64,000 nucleotides of DNA from Holothuria scabra. Its lineage: Eukaryota > Echinodermata > Holothuroidea > Aspidochirotida > Holothuriidae. Below are positions 37,851 to 51,800 of the stretch, piece after piece; the first letter of the stretch is position 1; every line of letters starts with the position of its first letter. The notes under the pieces are model-generated. The model saw only the letters and a list, made by a program, of their open reading frames with translations, was not told where the DNA came from and did not search any database. Both the position numbers and the translations under genes were made by a program. The stretch is taken from NCBI GenBank assembly GCA_037179385.1, contig CM074184.1, forward strand, positions 10,744,001 through 10,808,000, read 5' to 3'.

Positions 37851-38659
37851 CGAAAAGCCCAAAGGCTTAGTGATTCCTTGCCGAAAGAGAACTCCTTATT
37901 TGATCTCTCCAACTTGCTATGGTAATAGCATCCCTACAGTGTTCATCAGAGATATGGCCATTACAAGCAATATAAGTTTTCACAGATTTACCGCTGGTGA
38001 CCTCAAATGACATTTGACCTCCACCAAATACAATCGGATTCTTCCCCTCAACATGGCAAATATATATACTAAATATGGAAAGTGTCAGTCATTCCTAACT
38101 TGCGATATCGCGATTACAAGCTTTTCAAACTTTTGACCTCTGGTGACCTCAAATGACCTTTGACCTCCACCAAAAACAGTAGGGTACTTCCTCTCAACAT
38201 GACAAATCTATATACCAAATATGAAAAGTGGTGGCCATTTTTAACATTAGATATCGTGATTACAAGTACTTTAGGGGGTTTTCACAGATGTACCGCTGGT
38301 GACCTCATATGACCTCTGATGTCCACAAAAAATGATAGGGTTCTTCTTCCCAACATGGCAAATCTATTTACCAAATATGAAAAGTGTCGGTCATTCCTAT
38401 CTTGAGATACCGTGATTACAAGCTTTTCAGACTTTGACATCTGGTGACCTCAAATGACCTTTTACCTCCACCAAAAACAATAGGGTTCTTCCTCTCAACA
38501 TGAAAAATCTACATACCAAATATGAAAAGCGTTGGTCATTCCTATCTTGAGATATCCCGATTACAAGCAAAGTGTCACAAACACACACACATACACAGCC
38601 ACACACTCACACAACATCACCATTGCATGAGATTCCTTGCCTGCCTTTGGCAAGGAATG
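37851..38659 (+). mobile_element. Helentron-like element, complete copy (H3)
   Basis: It begins with the 5' block AAAGGCTTAGTGATTCCTTG and holds four to five ~148-bp units. A CA tract (38578-38606) follows, then the terminal hairpin GATTCCTTGCC (38631-38641) and GGCAAGGAATG (38649-38659). It is the most complete example here. It has no coding capacity, so it would need an autonomous Helentron. Confidence 0.65.
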
Positions 38660-39188
38660 AACAAGAATACTAACCAAATAATGTGATTATCAAACTGCTT
38701 CTGTAGGAGAAGAAACATTTTTCATGTTTTCACAAAATGGCCAAAAATGATCCCTGGATGACCTTTGACCTACAATTATGTGTACCCTTCAGCCCCTTCT
38801 GTTGATATATATTGTAGCCGGATTTCTTTATTTGGCTTAAGAACAGAAGCAATTTGAGCAATTGTTGACAGAAAGATACATACATCAGGCTCAGATGGGG
38901 GGGGGGCTTAGACAGCCTCTGGCCCTCCCTTGTTCACCAGATCAACGATGAAACAAATGGGAAATTAGCAGTGCAACTCCCTCACTTCCCTGCTTTCTGG
39001 TAAGTCAGCCCACCTTTTTGGAATGTCTGGATCCATGCCTGTACATGCATAGAGGAGTACATGATCTTAAAACTGCCATTAGCATAGCTGGTTAGAGCTG
39101 AAAAACAACCGTTGAGTTTTCCCAATAAGTCAGACAATTTGATCTTTTCTTGAGGATCAGCTCTGTTGCTACTAAACACAATACCAAT

Positions 39189-39465
39189 TATGGGCATCTG
39201 CAGAAAAAAGTCGGGGGGAGGGGAAATTTCTAGGGAGGGGCAAACCCTCCAAGTCACCATGAATTGACACAAAGCATGCGAACATTTCAGCCCAAAATGC
39301 CTCCCAGATCGCCAGAAATCGCATTTGTAATGCCTATTTTTTGCATAGAAACTTGGAAAACACGTTTTGTTCCGGTTTTGGCTTTTTTTTTTCCTTTTTT
39401 TAAAATTTTTTATTTTCCAGGGGGGGGGCAGAGTCCCCCCTTGCCCATACCTGCGGATGCCCATG
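39189..39465. mobile_element. 277-bp hAT-like MITE
   Basis: It starts TATGGGCATCTGCAG and ends CTGCGGATGCCCATG, flanked by a perfect 8-bp TSD, ATACCAAT (39181-39188 and 39466-39473). It is related to 32591-32860. A long minus-strand frame through it (38982-39542) is not considered a gene. Confidence 0.75.
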
Positions 39466-39473
39466 ATACCAAT

Positions 39474-42400
39474 GAAGACCTCCATAGGCATAGAAAGCTG
39501 TTCTTTACTGAAGAACCTCTGTCCTCTCAAATGGGAGTGCAAATTTATTTAGGGTTTCTAAATGCAAAGTGGTGAAATATTTGTACATATGTTCATGAAA
39601 ATTACTGCAAATTTTGACATTTTTCCCAAGGGAACAAAGAAGGGCATATTGTCATTACAGTGAGAAGGGCGGAGTATACTTTCACCCCACCACATTCCAG
39701 ACTGGGAAGACTTTACCACTGTTTTAGCCCCTTGTCAATGGCATTGTCATTACTTTACTGTACATGTAGGAAAATAACAAAGAGGAGAAAGAAGAAAGAA
39801 AAGAAGGGAATCATTTGTTTACTTTTGTCATTTTCTATTTCTTCAGACTCTCCTCTCCTTAATATAGCTCTGGTACAAACATTACTTAAAAAGAAAAAAG
39901 AAAAAAAAAAAAAGAAAAACCCAACCAAAGCTCAAAATGATATCCATTAGAATGCTACTTTTGAAATGCAGTCGATATTTCCAGCTCACCTCCACTTCAT
40001 GGGTTTTAAACAAAGAGCATACACCCTTTATGACCAAAAATGAACCATCACATGGTATGTTTATGTGTGCCTTGAATCATTAAGTCTTTCACTCTTTGCA
40101 TTAAAGTGATAGCTAATAGGATTAAACTTAGGATCAAACTGGAAAAGAAGTTAAACAGACAAGTGAAAGAAAGGATCAAAGGTGCATGTACAAACATGCA
40201 AAGGAAAGATCATGTGGTGAGCACCAAAGAGTAGAAGAGACATTAATTCCCCTAAAAATCCATATTGAAGGGTTTCCCACAGACCAATCTGACACTCAAT
40301 GACCCTATAGTGCATGAAGAGTGCTACCCATTGTATTTACCCAACTAGATAATTTAACACATGTATTTCCTTCGACTGTGAGCCAGTGAAGTGAATAGCA
40401 CATCAGTTTCTTCAGTAATCTGTGTCAACGCAGAAATCAAAATTTAAATCAAACCAGTCTGATAAATATGCATAAAAATCTGACCATTCGAGCAAACTGA
40501 AATCAATATAATATTTTGATGCACAGTATTGATAAGCTGACATGAAGCCAGTCTGTCTGCTCTGATCATGTGATTTGAGATGGGTCAGTTTCATTTATGG
40601 ACATGAGTTTGAATCAAATTAAGTTTCATCTACATCAATCAAGTTGGGTCAAATTTAAAAATAGCATTTATACCCAAACATTTCATAGGTGGGACTTGCA
40701 CATCATTTAAATAATAACAGTCAATGTGATTGGCTCTAAATAAGACAAAGCAAGGTGCAACAATATTTATTTCAGTCACACCACACACCTTTACAAACAT
40801 CAGAAGTTCTTTTCTTGAATATAACTCATAAAAGTTTTTGCACAACTAGTAAAAGAATTTTGACTTATGCAAAAACCTTTAAAGTTCACATATTCCCCCC
40901 TTCATGAAAAACAAACAGGTATGATGGTATGACTGAAAACAACCTTTTGATCATATCTACTGACATTAATTTAAACAAGATTAGACTACTGATATTAATT
41001 TGATCAGACCAATTTTATGGTCTGATGTGCATCAATGTACTAATGATCATGATGTCTACATCAATGTGGTCTGTTCATTTCAACTGAATCTGTTGATATT
41101 AATTTGATATTAATGTAATGATGATTGCATGAGTATCAATCTAGGGATGACAATTAAACCAGTGTAATAGTTTGAATCAAAACAGTCTCTTTAAACTCTT
41201 TAAACAAACCCTCTCATCTGAAATATAAAATCTGCCAAACAATATCTTTTCAATAATTTGACTAACAACTTGCACTAACTCGGACCAACTAGTTGTTACA
41301 TTCTTAAATTCAGCATTCAATATTCCATTTGGATTATGTATTCACTTTAAGTTACAGGTAATAAATTCTCTCATTTTGTGAAAATAGATTTAACACTTTG
41401 TAGTAAAGAAACCATCATTTTGTATTTTCCAAGAAAGCTAATCTTTTAGTTTCAAACATACTTCATTTTAAAATGTCTCATTTAAAAGATTAACATCTCT
41501 GTTTGAATGACACATCTAGGTACAAAATACAATCTTATAGGCTCTAGCAATGGTTTTGCATAATTAATTACCCATATTTCACCTCTTATACCGCTTTTTG
41601 CTTCACTGCTTGATAGCTATTACACTCTGAAATATGAAGAGAGACAGTAATTTTTTCATGAGCTTAAAAGTCAATTTACTTAAGGTCTACACAAAAATTT
41701 CAAGACCTATCCCTTAATTATTCAAATCATCGCACTATTAACCATTAACGACATCCTCAAAACAAAATTTTGGACTCATTTTTTACAGCAATTGCAAAGT
41801 AAAATGAATCATTACAAATGGGTTTGTTTTTGTTTTAGAAATATCTATTTTCAACAAAGCCAAATATATAAAATGACAAATATTTAATGACTTTGCCATA
41901 CTTTCCTGGAGCTCTTAAAATTCCAGGATTTTAAAAGACAGTACTGAACCCTATGAAGTTAGAAGCTTAAACTGATTTTCTCTATTGTTAAAGCAAGGTA
42001 TATAAATATTCATGTTGGAGATTTTTGCCTGTTTGGACAGGATTTTTTGTTGATAAAGTTTTACCAACAAGATGGAAACAAAGTGATGTCAAATTTTCAT
42101 TTTGCGAAGCTTCTTTTAAACAGAGTTCTTGCACCAAAATTATTGAAATAGAGCATACATTACATGTCCATTTATTCACTTTTGTTCACACTTGATTTAA
42201 TTAAGATCAGCATTTTCACTAGGCTGGGCTCCCAGATCTCAGCCTGATGGGAAAACCCATTAAACATTTGAGAAAAATCCTGTGCTTCTGTGAGATAAAC
42301 AAATTCCAGCTAGTTAGTTCCAGCAAGTTACAATTAAATTTGAACATTTCCTGTATGACATCTACATATTAAATCTAAATTCATTTATCCATTATTTCTG

Positions 42401-45400
42401 AGGAAATGGAGATGATTTTAAGAACCTGTTGGAATGAAAAATGACAGTATCTCAGTCCAATGTTTTTTCTTTGCAATGTTCTACAGACTTCCTGTTTCTG
42501 AATTCTGTGAAAAAAAAAATGTAGCACACATACAAACCTGATAGAAAAATTACTTTTCTTGCCTCTTAGAATGAACGATACACCACGTGGAGACAACATT
42601 TTCTTTATTTGATCAAAGAATCCTGCAATCTGCCATCCATTTATGTAACACCTGCTAGTCATGGAAAAAAAATGTGTACGACAAATTTTTCCAAACTGAG
42701 AAGCAAAATTTTACTTTTCATCTGGCTCAAAAAGGTATGCATGAATAATTGAAAATGCAGTTGGGTAGGTAAAGAAAGACATCTTGGTTAGTGACCTTGG
42801 ATGACACAAAAGAAGGGCCAAACTCTCATGTCTTTCTTTATTTTACTTTGTATCTTTTCGTAACAGTGCCTCCCGAGAAAAATTTTGTTCAAAAGTCATC
42901 ATTACACAAGCTCAAATCCAGAAGGGCTCTTCCTGGCCCTAGCCTTCCCCTTTGCAACCACATTTTTTTGGAAATGGCTCAAAAGCTTCAGTATGCATTT
43001 CTGCTTATTGCCAGATACCTGGTAACATATTTAGGAATCTAACTTTTAAATTTTACCCTGAACTGCCTCCTCACCACATATGCAACTCACAATTGTGAAC
43101 TCCTGGTAACATATTTAGGAATCTACATTTTAAATTTTACCCTGGACTGCCCCTCACCACATTTGACACTCACAATTGTGAACTTTGCCTTCACTAATTT
43201 TCTACCCCCCCCATGTAAATCATTTACCCTGCATAGTTGCATTATAATGCATTGATGGGTATCCCAACATTCAACACACATTTGAGGTAAAGATTTAAAT
43301 ACTACATAAATGGGGCACCTTGCATAAAGTTGTGAGAATGGCCCACGTGGGATTCACTATCATTTCAATTTTTATGCATTCTAGAAGTTTTAAGACAAGA
43401 AGTACCTCCTGACCTGACAACATTGGAATAAGTGTACGCTAAACAAGAGCTTTCTTTCACATAGCCTTGTTAAAGAATTCCCTCTAGAGATGAATGGAGT
43501 TTAATGTTATTTACTGTGAAAAAACTACTATGAGAAAAGTGAAGTAGTACCCAAAAATGAACTGGGATTTATAAAATGTAGAAAAGAGGGAATACTCCTA
43601 ATGTTAGGCCCTTACTTAGTAAGGCATACTCTAGGTGTGACCAAATATAGTTTAAAACAAAACAGAAAACTGGAGAAATCCTAACTTTGGCACAAATAAG
43701 AATTTAAAGAACACATCGCATTGTGCAAGTGCACAAAGGAGTGTACCTCCTATTAGAGAAGGAACAATCCTTTTTAATATAAAAATGTCCCAATGTAAAA
43801 AGAATATTTAAGTTCAAATGCCAGCACCATTGGTAAACTCTTGAATTTTCTCAATGGAATAAACATATTAATCAACTGTGCAAATGTTTAAAGAATGTTA
43901 GCTAACACTGCCACACAAAATAATGTCACAGTATGTTAAGGTTTTGTTCTAACTTGACCAAAAGAGGGTTGTATAATCATCATTTGACTGACATGAGTAA
44001 TTTAAAAATATCTTTTATTTCCCTTTGTTGATGAACCAGTAAAACAATTGAATTCATCTGGAGAAAATTAATATCATTCAAAGTTTTGTAAAACTACTAA
44101 AATGTCTAAACCAATAAGGCTGTAAACTATGTCCTTCCTATAAATCACAAATAATGTGCCAAATGTTCCAGGACAAAAAGTAAAAATTCTGTGGACATTA
44201 TGTAATGAAATAAATACTTTCTGCTTTATAACTATTCTTTGACATGATACTATGCAAACAGTGTCAGTTCTGTGATATAAATAGCTTGTGCTTCAAGTTT
44301 CTAACTTATACCTATCATTAAGTTTTATAAAATATTTCTGCCATACCCATAAATATCCTATTTTAGCCTTTACAATAAAAGAAACTTACTCTTAAAACAT
44401 AAAATCTCTGGGCTATTTATTTCTTATTTCTTTTTTACAATATATGTCTATTTCTGTAAAGTTGTAACGTTTCAATGTATTTTATTAAACAATTTAAACA
44501 TCCCCTGAAATAACAGTCTCCCCCCCCCTCTTACTTTTGTCTGCTAATATTTTCCTTTGATTCTTAAAAGTTTGCATGAAGTAAAATGTTCCCACAATAG
44601 TTTCAGGCACTTTATTTTCTGTGAGCTGCAGTAGGTCACATCTACCTCTGTACATACATATTCAAAAACAGCGCCCTCCGTCATGCTAATGCAAGACCTG
44701 GCATTTTAAAAAATAAAATATTTGTCCATTATTTACATAGAGTGCTTTTGTAGAAAGCGTTTCATAATTTACATTTCATATATCACACAGTAACGTTATT
44801 TTATGGAACGGAGGTAAGAAGTTGATCAAACTGAATACAGTGCGACAAACAATTGTACAAGAGAGAGAGGGCAGGTGGTAAGAACATGCAGAAACTGACA
44901 CGAAACATAGGAGACAACTTATTGCAAAGACTTTCCACTAAAAGAACTTATGAGGCCCTACATTCACCCCTTCTTTATGATTATGACCATCAATAATTAC
45001 CTTGATTAATTACTTAGCAAAGTGGGCAACAAACCAAAAGGTTTACCTCAGAGAGAGTGCCGTATGATTATCCAGATACTTTTGTCAGCTCCTGTTGGAC
45101 CTTTAACCCACTTTGCCATAACAAGACATCTTTTTATATAAAATGTTAATAGGAGGTAAAACAGAGGGAGTAGGTGGGGTATGATATACACTCAAGAATG
45201 TGTAGGCCATGTGATTCTCCTTAAAATATGCAAAGCTGACCACCCCAAATGGGAATGAAATGGGAAATGAAGCATTACTTACAGATTTGTGACTTTCATT
45301 TGCTTTTAAAAATCAGAGGGTAAAAAGTTTTTTACAAGCAGGATTAAAACTGGTCCTTTAAAAGTAGGTAAAAATCACTGGTTGAGATTTTTAAAATATT

Positions 45401-45549
45401 AAAAATCAAACAATCCTCAAAAATTTCTACAGCCTTTTTGCATTATTTTTTACACTGAAAGTGCAATTCAAAGCCATAGAAACAATTCCTATTTTTAAAA
45501 TAGGTGGCAATACATCAAGCAAGACCAGGCACATATTTAGGAATCTCTA
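39474..45549. other. quiet AT-rich region, possibly 3' flank or 3' UTR of the FIP-like gene
   Basis: No frame above 100 codons and no TIR element is recognised. It holds an A/G-rich tract (39776-39930), the 84-bp tandem duplication at 43018, and short poly-C runs (about 43205 and 44520). The sequence is more uniform and less repeat-broken than 10-39 kb. Confidence 0.35.
43018..43184. repeat. 84-bp tandem duplication
   Basis: Unit 1 (43018-43101) and unit 2 (43102-43184) both start CCTGGTAACATATTTAGGAA and end CACAATTGTGAACT, with a few differences. The CATATTTAGGAATCT core recurs singly at 45532. Confidence 0.85.
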
Positions 45550-45555
45550 TTTATT
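45550..45555 (-). terminator. candidate polyadenylation signal of the FIP-like gene
   Basis: AATAAA on the minus strand lies about 150 bases downstream of the stop codon. The AT-rich downstream sequence also holds later AATAAA hexamers on this strand (for example near 44.48 kb), so the true 3' end is undetermined and a long 3' UTR is possible. Confidence 0.3.
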
Positions 45556-45704
45556 CTTCTACCATGTAAAATGATGCAGAAAGCATCATCACACCCCTTG
45601 AAAATACCCATTTTTACATTTGTAATTATTTGGCTTTTTTTGAAAGATATGGAATGTTTGTCAACTCAACGTGAATACAGGAAGGTAAAATGTTTCTTTG
45701 TTTA

Positions 45705-45875
45705 TCAGCAGCTCTTCATACTTGTTTCAGATGACACACTCCCTTGTCTGCTATCCCTGACTGGTTCAATCTCCAAAAGACCTGGATGTCTTTCAATAAC
45801 CTTCTCTAAGATCTTGCCGATGTACGTTCTGAGTTCCTTGGTCAGTTTCTTCTCTTCCAGCAAGGCTTGCATAAC
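45705..45875 (-). CDS. RAB11FIP3/4: FIP-like gene, last coding exon with Rab-binding helix and stop
   Basis: The acceptor is TTTGTTTCCAG. It has 56 codons followed by TGA at 45705-45707. It encodes VMQALLEEKKLTKELRTYIG, then KILEKVIERHPGLLEIEPV and a Ser-rich tail ending KSC. The Y-I-x-K-I-L...E-x-x-P-x-L-L-E-I spacing is the Rab-binding domain signature. The residue after Tyr-Ile is Gly (GGC, plus-strand 45816-45818), where family members I know carry Asp that contacts Rab11/Rab25. Confidence 0.76.
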   Translation of the reverse strand, partial: VMQALLEEKKLTKELRTYIGKILEKVIERHPGLLEIEPVRDSRQGSVSSETSMKSC

Positions 45876-48800
45876 CTGGAAACAAAGGCATATAATGTAT
45901 AAGCCAGGTCAGAGTTAAGGTTAATGGTATTATGATGATATAATGTCAAAGGTCATTGGGGTAGCATAAGGAATACCCATAAATTAAGAGTGAACAAACT
46001 TCTTTTTTCTTCAGAGAATGTTGTTCACTCCTACCAACATGAAACTTCAAAGACAGGAGCAGTGGAGGAAGGGTATTCTGATAGAGGGCAAAGCATAAGA
46101 TGAGTTCTCCTTTTCCTTCTCTTTGAACAGTTTTTGAGAATACCAGGAGGCAGTGACCCCTGGCTCCCACTTCACCCATGTCCACAGATATTACCCCGAT
46201 GCATTAGAACAAGACTCATCAAAAAATGAAGTGTACTGGTTCAGTTTTCAATGAAATCTTAAGGTTTGAGTGAAAACTGCAATAGTAACTCTGGAACTGG
46301 CGTACTGTGTAGTAACTATAGACTTTGAAATCACATCACTGATCTGCCATGCTCGAGGACAATCATGCCAAATACACATGGTTTTGTGCTGAATGCACTG
46401 CACAGTGTGCACTATCACATACGCAGTGGGTACACATTTAAGGAGCAAGAATACTGAGTGTGGTCTACTACGAAGTAACATTGTACTCCAACATGACAGC
46501 TGTAGAGCACTTTGACATCATATGAAAAGCCTCTATTGGAATGTAGTAATGTCTAAACTCTAAAATAACTTAAACAGATGAATAAGCATGTCCCAAATTC
46601 AACCTGGCACATATGAAATGAAACAAAGATGGGTGCACCCTTCAGGACTGCACTTACAATATGTATGCAAATACACAAAAGTAATAATTGCAGGCAATTT
46701 TCCAAGGCAGTAATGGCATGCAATTATGCAAAACAATAACTGCATGCAATTATGCAAGGCAATAATGCAAGACAGAAATTGCAGTCACATTAATGAAAAA
46801 CATTTGCAGAAGGAAGAAAAATATTGAAGGAAGGTAGATTGCATTGACAAGAAACTTTCACCTTCTATCATCATGAGGTGGACAAGTGCTTTGAAGTTTA
46901 CAAGATGTGATTAATCTTAAAATGGTCCCCTGTAATCCTCTGCTTTCTCCCATTATCAAGCAGGAAGATTGTTTGCTTCAACAAGCAGAACAATTGATTT
47001 CCTTATCTTTGCTTATGCTTGGGTCACTTTCAACTGCATTTGGTAATTAATACCAACGTAGGGTCCCTGTCCAAATGTCTGATTCGTTGGGTATGTGGTT
47101 AAAAGAGTTCGAAAGCAACTGCCTTCATAATGTTGTCCTTGATAGATGGATAAAGAAGACTTTATATCAAGAATTATTCACACTTTATATCAAGAATTAT
47201 TCACAAAGTAATTAAAAAAGAACACAAAGAGATGATTCAACATACCAGAAAATTTTTGTTTATTTAAGGAATTTTATCTTTCAATTTTACCTCATCTTTA
47301 CTTGAAGTCTCCATCTCTGAAGCAAACGATTCCTTCCTGGATACACCTTTATGAAGCAGACTTTTCCCAATTTGAACGCTACTATTCAACAGTTGGACAT
47401 TAATCTCATCATTAGTGTCTTTCAGCTGCTGATTTTCCTGTGAAGATATTTACCAAAGTCACATGAAACTCATCTTTGTAAAGTACCATGCTTAATTTGT
47501 CTCTAATAAGTTGGAAACAGTCCCAAAACATTGAACAAAATCGAGGTAATGATTAACTTTCAAATGAATCACCTAACCATTCAATCTGTCACCACCTCAA
47601 AGTCCAATCCCAAAAATATCATGTATACATCAAAGTGTGCGCTTATAGTTCTGGCAGTACTACAAGCAATTCATCACAAACAGGGACAAATGGTTAAGTG
47701 TGAAATGGTTAGCAGTCCAAAGTCAATTTATTCTGGATCTCCTCCAGGACAATGGGTGCAATGTTCAATTTGCATAACTGGCTTTCTTCAACTCAAAATG
47801 CCTCCCTTACATCAGAGGGTAGACAATACCAGACTCAGCCATTGTCCTTGGAAAGAAAGCAAACCTATACCAATCTATGGTTTCTCAATCTGCATTTTCT
47901 CAGCTGGAGGCTGTGTGTGAAATGGGAAGAAGGTGGTAACTTTTATACAGGTTTAAAGGCAGTCATTCGTCACCCTAAACTACAGTTTCAGTATGCATAT
48001 ATCAAAACTCTCAATTGGTACAGCTCTTTGATTGGCATCACATTCAAACAATGCATCATAGCTAAATTACACAGCATGGGCACTGAGAGTGTCTAGATTA
48101 CACATTATGGACTTGTATGGCCACTGGGACAAGCCATTAAGCAATAAACTAGGATTGTGTCTGGATAAAGATGAGTTTTAGATAAATGTGGGAGGGGCTA
48201 GAAGTAAGTAGGTTGGGAGAATTGGAACTGTTTGGGATGATGAAAATATGCCTTTAATGCAAACATATAATGAGAGATGTGTATCTACAAAATATCTTGC
48301 TTTAGCTTTACTAAGATTTCAGTCAAATTTTGACTTGTTTACTAAAGAGAAAAAAAGAGAAAGGCTACCACATTTAAAACTTACAATGGCATTTCCCAAT
48401 ATGCTTTGGCCAACTGCTTGCATCCCCTCCCTTTTACCAATATGGAATTAAAACCTTTTCATAAATTTCTGTTTTCCACTTGTTTCCTGATAAATGCATA
48501 AAAATGTTTTTGAGAACCATAATAAAATCTACAAAAAGCATAAGCCTAGCAACATTTTGTGGTACAAACCATACTACCTCCTTTCTTTCATAGGCAACAG
48601 GCCTGTAATTTAAAAATACTCTTTTTGATGAACAAACCATACCCTAACAGAGAGCAGTTTCATGCACTAACAGATGTAAACATGCTTCAATTTTCCTTTG
48701 TAGCACTTTTTCATCCATGAGGCAGACAACTCCTTTGAATTTTACAAACTGTGGTAAATTTAAAATGTCCCCTGCAATCCTCTGCTTTCTTCCATCTGAA

Positions 48801-51800
48801 GACTTAAAAAATGAAACCTACAGCCATTGCGCTTAGTGCTCAGAATAAGCAATGGAGTAGGGAAAACAAGCCAGAGAGCCACAACTTGAAAAAAGACTGT
48901 GGCTGGACTTGAAGAACCAATCGGTTTGAAACTGGGCTGTAAAACTTCTACCATCTAACCTACCTTAACCACTTAATACATGCACCATTGTTGCTCAAAA
49001 TCATGATTGGGAAAATTTGTTAGGGGATGGAAAGGCTACCACATTTAACACTTACAATGGCATTTCCCAATATGCTTTGGCCAACTGCTTGCATCCCCTC
49101 CCTTTTACCAATATGGAATTAAAACCTTTTCATAAATTTCTGTTTTCCACTTGTTTCCTGATAAATGCATAAAAATGTTTTTGAGAACCATAATAAAATC
49201 TACAAAAAGCATAAGCCTAGCAATATTTTGTGGTACAAACCATACTACCTCCTTTCTTTTATAGGCAACAGGTTTGTAATTTAAAAATACTCTTTTTGAA
49301 GAACAAACCATACCCTAACAGAGAGCAGTTTCATGCACTAACAGATGTAAACATGCTTCAATTTTCCTTTGTGTCACTTTTTCATCCATGAGGCAGACAA
49401 CTCCTTTGAATTTTACAAACTGTGGTAAATTTAAAATAGTCCCCTGCAATCCTCTGCTTTTTTCCATCAGAAAGCAAGCAGACTGTTTGCTTCAGCTAGC
49501 AGAACAACTAATTTTCTTATCTTTGCTTATGCTAGGGTAACTTCCAGCTGCATTTGGTAATTTACTATTCCAGGGTCCTTGCCACAATGTGTGATTCCCA
49601 GAAACTTTGATTACCACAGTTATAAAGCAACTGCTTTGCTACTGCAACTTTGAAATTCAGGCTTTGAGGCGATTCTTTTTTTGTTGCTAAAATATGATGA
49701 TAAAATCCCCTAAGGCATCATGGATTTACACACTGTCACAGTGGGAGGTTCCTACTTTTATAATGCACATGAAACTGGGACTGTTTATGAATCGAAATTT
49801 CTATCCAGAGGGGAAGCCATGGTTTGCAATTAAATAGAAAAGTTTCCTTACTTAGTGTTATATTACTCCAGAGGCAACTGACAACCTTTATCCTTAACAA
49901 ATCCACAACAACAGTTTCTCTTCCCTACAAGGTTTTATTTATTTTCATACATTTACCAGCTAAATCTACCCAGGCACCAGTGTTTCCTCTACGAAATCAT
50001 CCCTTGGGTTATACACTCAATATGATAAAATCTGTTCTGCTGGAATTTTAAATTTCTTGATACTGCACAAATATCAACTTTGGGAATATAATGAAATCCT
50101 CTTTTTTCATTTTTTACTATGAATATGAGAGCTTAAAATTGAGAAGCCATTGCATCAAAGTTGCATCATAGCTGCTTAGAGGAATCACCACTACTTAGAC
50201 TGTCTTCCCAGCTATTAAGACTATGGAATGTGACATCTGTGGGACTGTTCGCAACCCAGCATACAGAGAGGGTAAATCATATCAATCACAGTAAATGATA
50301 AAAGCAACCAGAAAAGAAAATGAAAAAACAAGATTCTTACTTTTCGAAGCTTTTTCACTTCCTGTTGTAACTCTTGGTATCTACTCGGTAAATCAGCAAT
50401 ACTTGGACTTCTCATCAGGGACTCCTTCATCTCAAGTTCTGTCTGATGATTTGCCTGGATTGTTTCTAATTGCCTAGTTAAATTATCTATCATCTGTTTC
50501 AATGCAAAGATGCAAATGACAGGATTTGATATCATGTGATAGTGAGTGATGATACTGAAATACTACAAACAACTTAAGGATAATCACAAGAGATGATAGG
50601 GAGTATTTCACTGCACACAGCAATGTGCTGTAAACGGAAAACATGTCAGGAGTTGAAACCACAGCCTGCCTTTTAACACTTTGAGGCAAAGCTCTTATTG
50701 ATAGCAACTGCATGATAGGTTATAATACAGTTAAAATACCTTTCACACAAAGTGAAGTGAAAGATGGTTAATAAAATACAGTCACTTGTTACCTGCGAAA
50801 GACTTTTCTAAAACTACTATTTCTCTTTTAACTATTTTCCTCAAGTAAGAATTTTTGACAAATGTTTTTCCAATTGATATAAATCAACAAATTAAGTATC
50901 TCACTTATCTACAAAGCCACCTTAAAGTATGGTAACTTCCAACTGATGTAGTATACAGAAAATGATGCTCAAGCAGAAATTTACCAACACAATAGAAACA
51001 GAAAAAAGTAAAACATAAGACATAAGGTATTTCAAAGAGCACATTGCCCAATGACATAACAGTCATGAGCTTTTCTGCTTAGATCATAGATTGAGAGTAA
51101 TCTAAATTTCTATTAGGGTGATCACGCTTGTGTCACTGGTTGGCAGTGGTTGACATTGAGCATACACAGGAACACACTGGTGTACATAAAGTGTAACCAG
51201 TGTTAACACAGAATGTAAACCAATAAGAATCTATCTTCCATTGTAACGACAGTGTAAGGGCACTTAACTAACTCTTCTGAGGCCCAGCCTTAACAGCATT
51301 TGTTTGGAAACATTGAATGAGTCAATTGATGTCTAATCCTTGAAAGCACTTCACATTACAGTGATGGGCTTTGTCCTAAAAATCCTTGTGCTTGAAAGGG
51401 AACAAAATTCACAAGAGAGATTTAAGTCAGTTCCCTCAAAAGAAATGGGTGATCTATCAACAGCTTTCAGTAACCTTGGAAAAATTCTGTTAAACAAATA
51501 ACCAGAAATGACAAAATGACAATTGAGGATAGTGCTGCTTTTTCAAAATGAGAATTCCACTGTCCCCACACCAAGGCATGGTTGTAGTCAAAGTTTTTGT
51601 CCAGGGAAGGGGAAGGTTATGAAATGAGGATATTTATGTCTTTATCATTACTAGCCTATACAAAATTTTGCATCTATTTGAAAGTGAGGTGAGGCTAGGA
51701 AGACTCATGGATGAGCCTCTAGGTCCCATCCCCCTCCTCAAACTGCCCCTGTAAACACCAATTCCTGCCTGCTTATATAACTTCTAGTATTTCAATTATG

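Noticed and set aside
38982..39542. 186-codon minus-strand frame
   Set aside because: Its N-terminal half translates a hAT-like MITE with a perfect TSD (39189-39465). The rest has no recognised domain or splice context.
48434..49311. Two near-identical 68-codon minus-strand frames
   Set aside because: They are explained by the 440-bp direct duplication; there are no splice sites or conserved domains, and they sit in an intron of the same strand.
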